This document shows, piece after piece, positions 58,391 through 64,000 of a DNA stretch of 64,000 nucleotides. The notes under the pieces were generated by a model. That model was not told the DNA's origin and made no database searches. It saw only the letters and a program-made list of their open reading frames with translations. Location: assembly GCA_037179385.1 (NCBI GenBank), contig CM074193.1:36234846-36298845 (forward strand). The letters are read 5' to 3'. A program made the position numbers and the translations under genes. This DNA is from Holothuria scabra. Taxonomy: Eukaryota > Echinodermata > Holothuroidea > Aspidochirotida > Holothuriidae. Positions within the stretch are counted from its first letter, which is position 1. Each line of letters begins with the position of its first letter.

Positions 58391-59860
58391 ACAGATTCTG
58401 TACAATTTGAATAGACTATAATTCCGAAGGAAATAGTTTTCCTTTATTTTTTAAAAACTGTACCTAGTTACAACATACTACAAATCATAAATAAAAAATG
58501 CCATATTTTTAACTATGAACTGAAAAGCAACAAGACCAAGAATGGACTGAAGACAAACATTTCCCAGGCACATTGTTTAACTTTTTGTGTAACTCATTTT
58601 TTGCTTCTACTAACAGGGTAATCAGAGTTTGCAAATTACAATTGTTTCACAACTTAAATTCTGCATGGAAAACTGACAAAAAGTAGCCTGTAAACATGGT
58701 CTACCGCAGTGATTATAGTTACAGTGTAGTGGACGCTGTCAAGTTTTCCATCTTTGTGTAATTTTTTTACCCGACAAATATTCAGAAATTTTCATTCACC
58801 AGTAGTTTTATAAAACGTTACATTTCCTAAAGTTCTGAATGTTGTGCACCAGCACTGGAAATACCAATTTACAGCACATCATTGCACATGCACTGTATTT
58901 TAATAAGTTGCTCTGATGTGAAGCAATCAGCACAATTTCTCTGTCCATCTTTTCCAAACCAAATTAATTTTTGTGTTTTTTTTTTCTGCATAATTTTACC
59001 ATGCAGTCTGTTAATACATTTTTTGTATCTCTTGGGTATAAAAGATTCATGAAATTTTAGTTCCAGTGAAACTTATTCCATCTGAAAATTCTTCTCTTTC
59101 ATATCACAGATTCTTAATAATCTTAATATTAAAGTTGGCATAATTATGTCCCATTCCTCTAAGCACGAGCATGTGTTACAACCTTTGTCATACACACGTG
59201 TCCGCTTTTATGCATTCAGCAATAACTCTTATGTCCCCGTTGTCTACACTCAAATATTATTTTCTTGTGAAGTATGGCAGCCCTGGAGAGCAAATTTACA
59301 TACTTTAGTCATACTTATTGCGAGGATTCATGATATTTTTATACGTAACATCATGACACGGTATCACAAACTAATTTAAAAACATGCATCTAAGATGGAC
59401 TGCTTTTATTAATGTTCTAGAGTACCATTCACAGTCTCGGGATTCTCAGGCTAAGAGGCAGTTGTGAATGTAATGTGGATTGTTAAAGAAGGAAATGAAG
59501 TAATTACGTACAGTACTTTGAGCAAAGGAAAAATAGAAGCATAGGAGAAAAAAAATCATGTCTACTGCAACCAGAGCATGGAAAGAAAACCGCTACACAG
59601 CTCTAGGATAAAATAGCTATGTTTGTGTCCCTGCCCACTTCTTTGCTGGAGATGTCCAGAGTTTATCTACATTTTTAACTGCAGAAAATTTGTTTTTAGT
59701 AAAAAGTACACCATAAAGTCTTAAATGGTGATTCCAAGTCAATTGTTTCAGTAAACATTGCCTACTTTACTCTATGCAGAATATAATATTGACTGTAATT
59801 TCACTAAGAAACCAATTTAAGAGAGCTAGGGTCTCCAAAAAGAGGTATATCTAGTGTCCC
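58391..59860. other. No gene recognised
   Basis: AT-rich; the plus-strand frame at 59146-59379 has no family resemblance. It leads into the LINE fragment. Confidence 0.45.
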
Positions 59861-59861
59861 A

Positions 59862-60795
59862 ATGTGCGATAATACATCGAATGATCAGTGCAACATTATC
59901 AAATATGCTGATGATACTGTCCTTACTGGTTTCATTTATGGTAATGATGGTTCTACCTTTATTAGTGAGGTACAACAATTTGTAGACTGGTGTAAGAGAA
60001 ATAGTATAGTGTTAAATGTAGATAAAACTAAAGAACAAGTGTTTGATTTTAGTAACTTTAGGCAATAACACGCATGACACGTTGTAATCAATGAGAAAGC
60101 TGTTGAGAGGGTGGAAAGTTAAGTGCCTGGGAACATATATTGACAATAAATTCAACTGGAATTCTCACACAAAGTCTGTTAAGGGTAAAGCCTACCAACA
60201 ACTTTATTTCCATAGGAATTCTAAAACAATAAACAACAATAATGGAATTGTTTTACAAATGTATAATTCATTGTGTTCTTACATCCACTATTATTTGCTT
60301 CTTTGGTAGTATGCCAAAGAAGCACCGTGATGAGCTGGAACCATCCACAAGCTAGAAGCATGTTGTATTGGTACAAGCCTTCCATATCACTCTCATATAC
60401 AAAACTTACCTAATCTAGAAACTGGATAGCACAAGAAAAGACATCACACACCCCTTCCACAGAAATATATCTCGCTTAACAGATTGGGTATTAGATTACA
60501 GGTGCCTCTCACTAAAATATCAAGGTTCTGAAATTCTTTCCTACCAGAAATATTACATTTGTTCAAGTCTAATGTGAAGCAATCTGTCCACAGTGTAAAT
60601 CTATGATCTTTTACTCTCATTTTTACTTTTTATTGTTCATATACTTTTACCTTCTCCTTTCTACTTTATTTGTTTACCCTTTTTTGTTCTCATTTCTTTT
60701 TATGTGCTTATATTTATTTGTACCATCGACATAAAATCATTTTCCATTTCATCAATTGAAATGGACTATAGTGTAAACAGTTATCTTATTTTATC
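59862..60795 (+). mobile_element. Decayed non-LTR retrotransposon (LINE) 3' fragment
   Basis: The first frame contains NIIKYADDTVLTGFI, the catalytic Y-A-D-D box of non-LTR reverse transcriptases. It is followed by WCKRNSIVLNVDKTKEQVFD, the usual spacing to the thumb region of CR1/L2/jockey-type elements. A shifted frame continues with VKCLGTYIDNKFNW.., and a third keeps LTKISRF-stop-NSFLPE.. near 60.5 kb. At least two frameshifts and several stops make it non-functional. The AT-rich 3' part ends in a TTATCTTATT-like tail at about 60.79 kb. The 5' RT domain, endonuclease and ORF1 are absent (5' truncation). Confidence 0.8.
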
Positions 60796-61166
60796 TTATC
60801 TGTGGCAAAGGAACATTGAAAAATGTTCATCTGCCCAAATAAAATGGCAGACATCTTAACAATACACCTACATACATGTAGATGCAAATATTTATCGAGC
60901 CCTAACTCCAAAAAGATCAAAGCGTTGAAAGAGAACACAGAAAAAGAATGAAGCATACATGTATGTGAGCTTCCCCAATATTTTGCAGGAGTGTATTCCA
61001 AAGGGAAGGGCCAGACACAGGAAAAGATTTGTGACTGATACATGTATATTTCTTCCTTAAGGCAACCAGTTAGAGAGTTGTGTCTTTGGCAGATTTTGTA
61101 ATGAGACCAAAACACGGTACTGATTTATGTGCTAAAGAATTTGTAAGAGAAATTATTGGGGGCTTG

Positions 61167-61472
61167 GGGGCCATTTCACTAACGTTCAGCAATCATCCGC
61201 AACACCAAAATCCATTGCTAAATCTTTATCAATTGCAATTTAGCAACCAGTTTTTCAAACTGATTTCATTAAACTGTAGCCATCAATTTCTCACGGCTAA
61301 CTTGTGTTGTCTGTTACAAGTTCTAGCGATGAATGCTTAGTAGCCACAAAGGTTTGTATGTATTGCTACACTAGGTTGCTTTAGTGAAACCCAATTCTAT
61401 ATTAGCCATGATTTCTTGTTAGCGAGCAACTAAGTGATGATTGCTAAAATTGATGTCAATGAAATCGTCCCC
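61167..61472. mobile_element. 306-bp TIR element
   Basis: GGGGCCATTTCACTAACGTT at the left; reversed, the right end reads GGGGACGATTTCATTGACAT. Inverted ends of about 20 bp with a few mismatches and a non-coding body. Target duplication not evident. Confidence 0.6.
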
Positions 61473-61823
61473 AGGTCTCCAAAAAATGGGTAGAGTATGT
61501 GATAGCTATCCCAATGTGACATAATGCAATCCAAGTCTTTTGCCTCCTTTTATCTAGTGAATTTGGCCAAATAAAAATGCAAGTTTTCACCATGTTTTGA
61601 CAAATTTCACACTCGAGCTTTGGGAAAGAGTAGAACACTCAAGAATTGTAATTGCTCTGTATGCTGCATGCAAGCAATGTTTGTGACTGCAGTATCAGAG
61701 CACACTGTCCCCTCTAAGATTTTGCCATCAATTTGTTACTTATACGTGTCAACATTTCTAAACAATTAATTCCGACAGATCCAACAGTACCTGTTCTAGG
61801 TTTAGGTACCCAAGAGGCAACAC

Positions 61824-62063
61824 CTACGATAAACCTCGGGAACTAATCCTGAATAATTGTTCCATTTTGATCTCTGTTCTGTCGTAAAATGCGGCGATGT
61901 GGAGCAATAGGCAAAGATCAATTAATTGTGCAGACAGCGGGAGGAATGAAATTTGCCAACTAATTTTAGGGGTGTGAGCAATGAAACACGAAACCAGAAA
62001 TGCAATCACTGTTACTGCAAGGAATGTTAATGGGACCTGAGTTATGATCTCTGACAAGTACAA
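61824..62063 (-). CDS. Candidate exon encoding hydrophobic segments, minus strand
   Basis: A very good acceptor (CCTTTTCCTCAG|TTGTAC; AG at 62065-62064) opens a frame of 79 codons to a TAG. It contains two hydrophobic stretches (PLTFLAVTVIAFLVSCFIAH and SFLPLSAQLIDLCLLLHIAA), followed by a charged tail FYDRTEIKMEQLFRISSRG. These could be membrane helices of a multi-pass protein or amphipathic helices of a helical-repeat protein. The exon may stop at the TAG or splice at CGAG|GTTTAT (exon end 61835). No family recognised. Confidence 0.35.
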   Translation of the reverse strand: MYLSEIITQVPLTFLAVTVIAFLVSCFIAHTPKISWQISFLPLSAQLIDLCLLLHIAAFYDRTEIKMEQLFRISSRGLS

Positions 62064-62344
62064 CTGAGGAAAAGGATTTAATCAAAAAGCGTCTAGGGAA
62101 AGGTGAAAGTTTATATTAATGTGCAATGCTATACGTTAAGAATGTGATAACCAGTCGCTGTCAAAAGACTTCCAACATTCAAGGGAAAACTTAATCTTTC
62201 AACTTTAGTGGTTGAGAATTGGTTACCTGATACAGTAACTTTGGACTAGGTTCAAAACAAAACATCATTCAAACTTGAGTTATTAAGGAGGTGGCTATGT
62301 GGTCCTCCCATCCCTCATGCCTCATCTATCCTCTGCCTCTGGTA

Positions 62345-62585
62345 AGGTTGGGCTAGATGGAGTTTAAGGCCCAGTTTCCAACCAATTGGTTCATGTCGAG
62401 CCAGCCATGGCTTTTTTCCAGTTGTGGCTCACTGGCTTGTTTTCCCTACTCCATTACTGCACTTATGCTGAGCACCAAGCACAAGGGCAGTAGGTTCCAT
62501 TTTTAAAGTCTTCTGTATGACCCAGCCAGGACTCAAACTCCTGACTGCAAGTCTGATGCACTAACCACTTGACCATGCAGCCCCC
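62345..62585 (-). mobile_element. tRNA-derived SINE, near full length
   Basis: Reverse copy from the GGGCTAGATGGAGTTTAAGG tail through GTTGTGGCTCACTGGCTTG to the tRNA-like head (GACTGCAAGTCTGATGCACT, AACCACTTGACCATGCAGCC). One of the best-preserved members in the window. Confidence 0.8.
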
Positions 62586-62888
62586 ACCTCTGAGGTCTCT
62601 GTTTCTGTAAGTAGTATGCACATTGCATTCAGTTGGGTATGGTTATCAACTAGGTATTTTGAAAAGTAAACTTCCCACATGTTTTCTGCATTTCTGTCTG
62701 GAAAAAAAGAGAAGAAACTTCTACCTCAAAACATGTGAGTTCCACTTAAAGTTATTGCACTTTTATTTTGGTGAAAATAATAATAATTATAATAATAATA
62801 CATTGAACTTAGATAGCACTAAATCTGGAACAAAAGTGTAGCTGCCCTAGGTGCTTGACAAAAAATAAAATCAAACAACAATTTCATT

Positions 62889-63230
62889 TCAATCGAAGGA
62901 GCAAGCCAAACTGAGTCTTGAGGTTACGCTTAAATGTAGAAAATTAGTACATAACCGAATATGGTGAGGTAACTGGTTCCACAAGTAGGGAGCAGCATAT
63001 GCAAAGCATCTGTAACCATATGATTTCAATTGTAGATTAGGAAGAGCTGGGAAAGCCTTCCCAGAGGAATAGACAATATCAGGAGACACATTTGCAGTAA
63101 CTTGAATGCTAAAGAGGCAAAAAAATACTTCTGAAGACAATGAAATTCTCAAGGAGTTGGAAAAACTAGGATAAATATAGGATAAAGGATATATACTGTA
63201 AAGCACACATCTGCAAATTGAAATGCACAT
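62889..63230 (-). mobile_element. LINE C-terminal fragment
   Basis: The minus-strand frame reads ..LKSYGYRCFAYAAPYLWNQL and then PHHIR, ending in SRLSLACSFD. This matches the common C-terminal signature of CR1/L2-like LINE ORF2 proteins (xYGxRxFxxxAPxLWNxLPxxIR...F), known from memory. Only this end is present. It lies about 2 kb from the LINE fragment at 59.9-60.8 kb but in the opposite orientation. Confidence 0.65.
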
Positions 63231-63478
63231 TAAAGATCTACAGTAGCCTTCATATTTACATCAAACTTACAGAGTACAGTCAGACACATACACAAGATTA
63301 CTGTACCTGTAAATGTGGTGAGGATTGCATCCAATTTTATACTTTTCTTACAGTATCTTTGAAGACAACATATTCCAGTCTGATTTGACACAATTAATTA
63401 CTCATGAAGATGTCTTCTAAAGACACATGCAAAACACAATTCGCCATACTGTATTTTTCTAAAAATTGTGTATTCCAG

Positions 63479-63544
63479 ACAGACGAACAACAATTAAGAA
63501 GTGTAATAAGCACTTTTATTCAGACTAAGGATATGATAGGAAAG
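63479..63544 (+). CDS. Weak candidate exon near the right edge
   Basis: TGTGTATTCCAG|ACAGAC and GGAAAG|GTGATC bracket 22 codons (TDEQQLRSVISTFIQTKDMI-GK), phase 0/0. The frame is open on both sides, so the exon limits rest on splice signals only. Family not recognised. Confidence 0.2.
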
Positions 63545-64000
63545 GTGATCCAAAGTTCTGCTCTACAGTTTAGACTTTTTGAAGGATTTTTCATTTCTGA
63601 TGGTAGTACAGCTTTGTACCTAGGCAAGCTAGTCAGCAATAAAGGAAAATATTCAGCATTGTGTTCTTTGCTTTGATGATATTTTGAGAGATGTCAGTGT
63701 AGTTTGAAGATTTTGTACTTCCTCATACTTGGAGAGCAACCGACGTGACTACAGTATATCTCCCTACTAGTCCACATGTTCAACTGAAAATTCAAGTTCA
63801 GTGAAAATGTGTTTGACATCAATAATGCTAGTTCATACTGCACAATATTTATTGGCAAAGAGTTCTTGTCTGTCCACATTTTGTACGTAACCAATTTGCA
63901 TTTACCTCTTAAAAAGGGATGACAGGAGAAAAGAACAGACTACTGTATCTTCCAACTCTCAGAAAAAAAAATAAGACTACGAATCAAAATAAATGACACA

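Overview
This window reads as nuclear DNA of an intron-rich animal. It is AT-rich, almost all spaced non-coding sequence, with short exons bounded by GT..AG sites and a dense load of small transposon relics. The best-conserved protein resembles the long form of vertebrate holocarboxylase synthetase. The repeat types (tRNA-derived SINE, TTAA- and TA-flanked MITEs, LINE remnants, DR1-rich satellite) suit a marine invertebrate, possibly an echinoderm such as a sea cucumber; the species call is inference.

Gene content. (1) HLCS (biotin--protein ligase) lies on the minus strand. Three coding exons chain in frame: 24639-24367 (start codon), 13486-13138 and 12273-11510. They give about 462 residues of N-terminal region and the BPL_N (glutamine-amidotransferase-like) domain. 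A weaker fourth exon is at 9347-9249. I could not find the catalytic ligase exons, so they probably lie left of position 1. (2) A second minus-strand gene, which I cannot name, is suggested by five exon candidates at 56571-56448, 52359-52270, 40048-39905, 33116-32963 and 28238-27946. Their splice phases agree and they end at a stop followed by AATAAA. Two more candidates (57.6 kb, 61.8-62.1 kb) may belong upstream. (3) A few exon-like pieces on the plus strand (25.26, 25.96 and 26.81 kb) hint at a gene transcribed away from HLCS. (4) One 208-bp exon-like segment sits inside HLCS intron 1 (20.7 kb).

Repeats explain much of the rest: a tRNA-derived SINE (at least eight pieces); a TA-flanked 256-bp MITE (six copies); TTAA-flanked, piggyBac-like MITE families (about 250, 260, 335 and 370 bp); a nested 380-bp TIR element with a 3-bp target duplication; a long foldback element; two arrays of a satellite carrying TGACCTTTGACC motifs; tandem duplications of 103, 222, about 155, about 170 and about 308 bp; and two decayed LINE fragments at 59.9-60.8 and 62.9-63.2 kb.

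I found no rRNA, functional tRNA gene, CRISPR array, operon-like arrangement or other recognisable new system. The most useful leads are the unnamed minus-strand gene, the exon-like islands in HLCS intron 1, and the nested or foldback elements.
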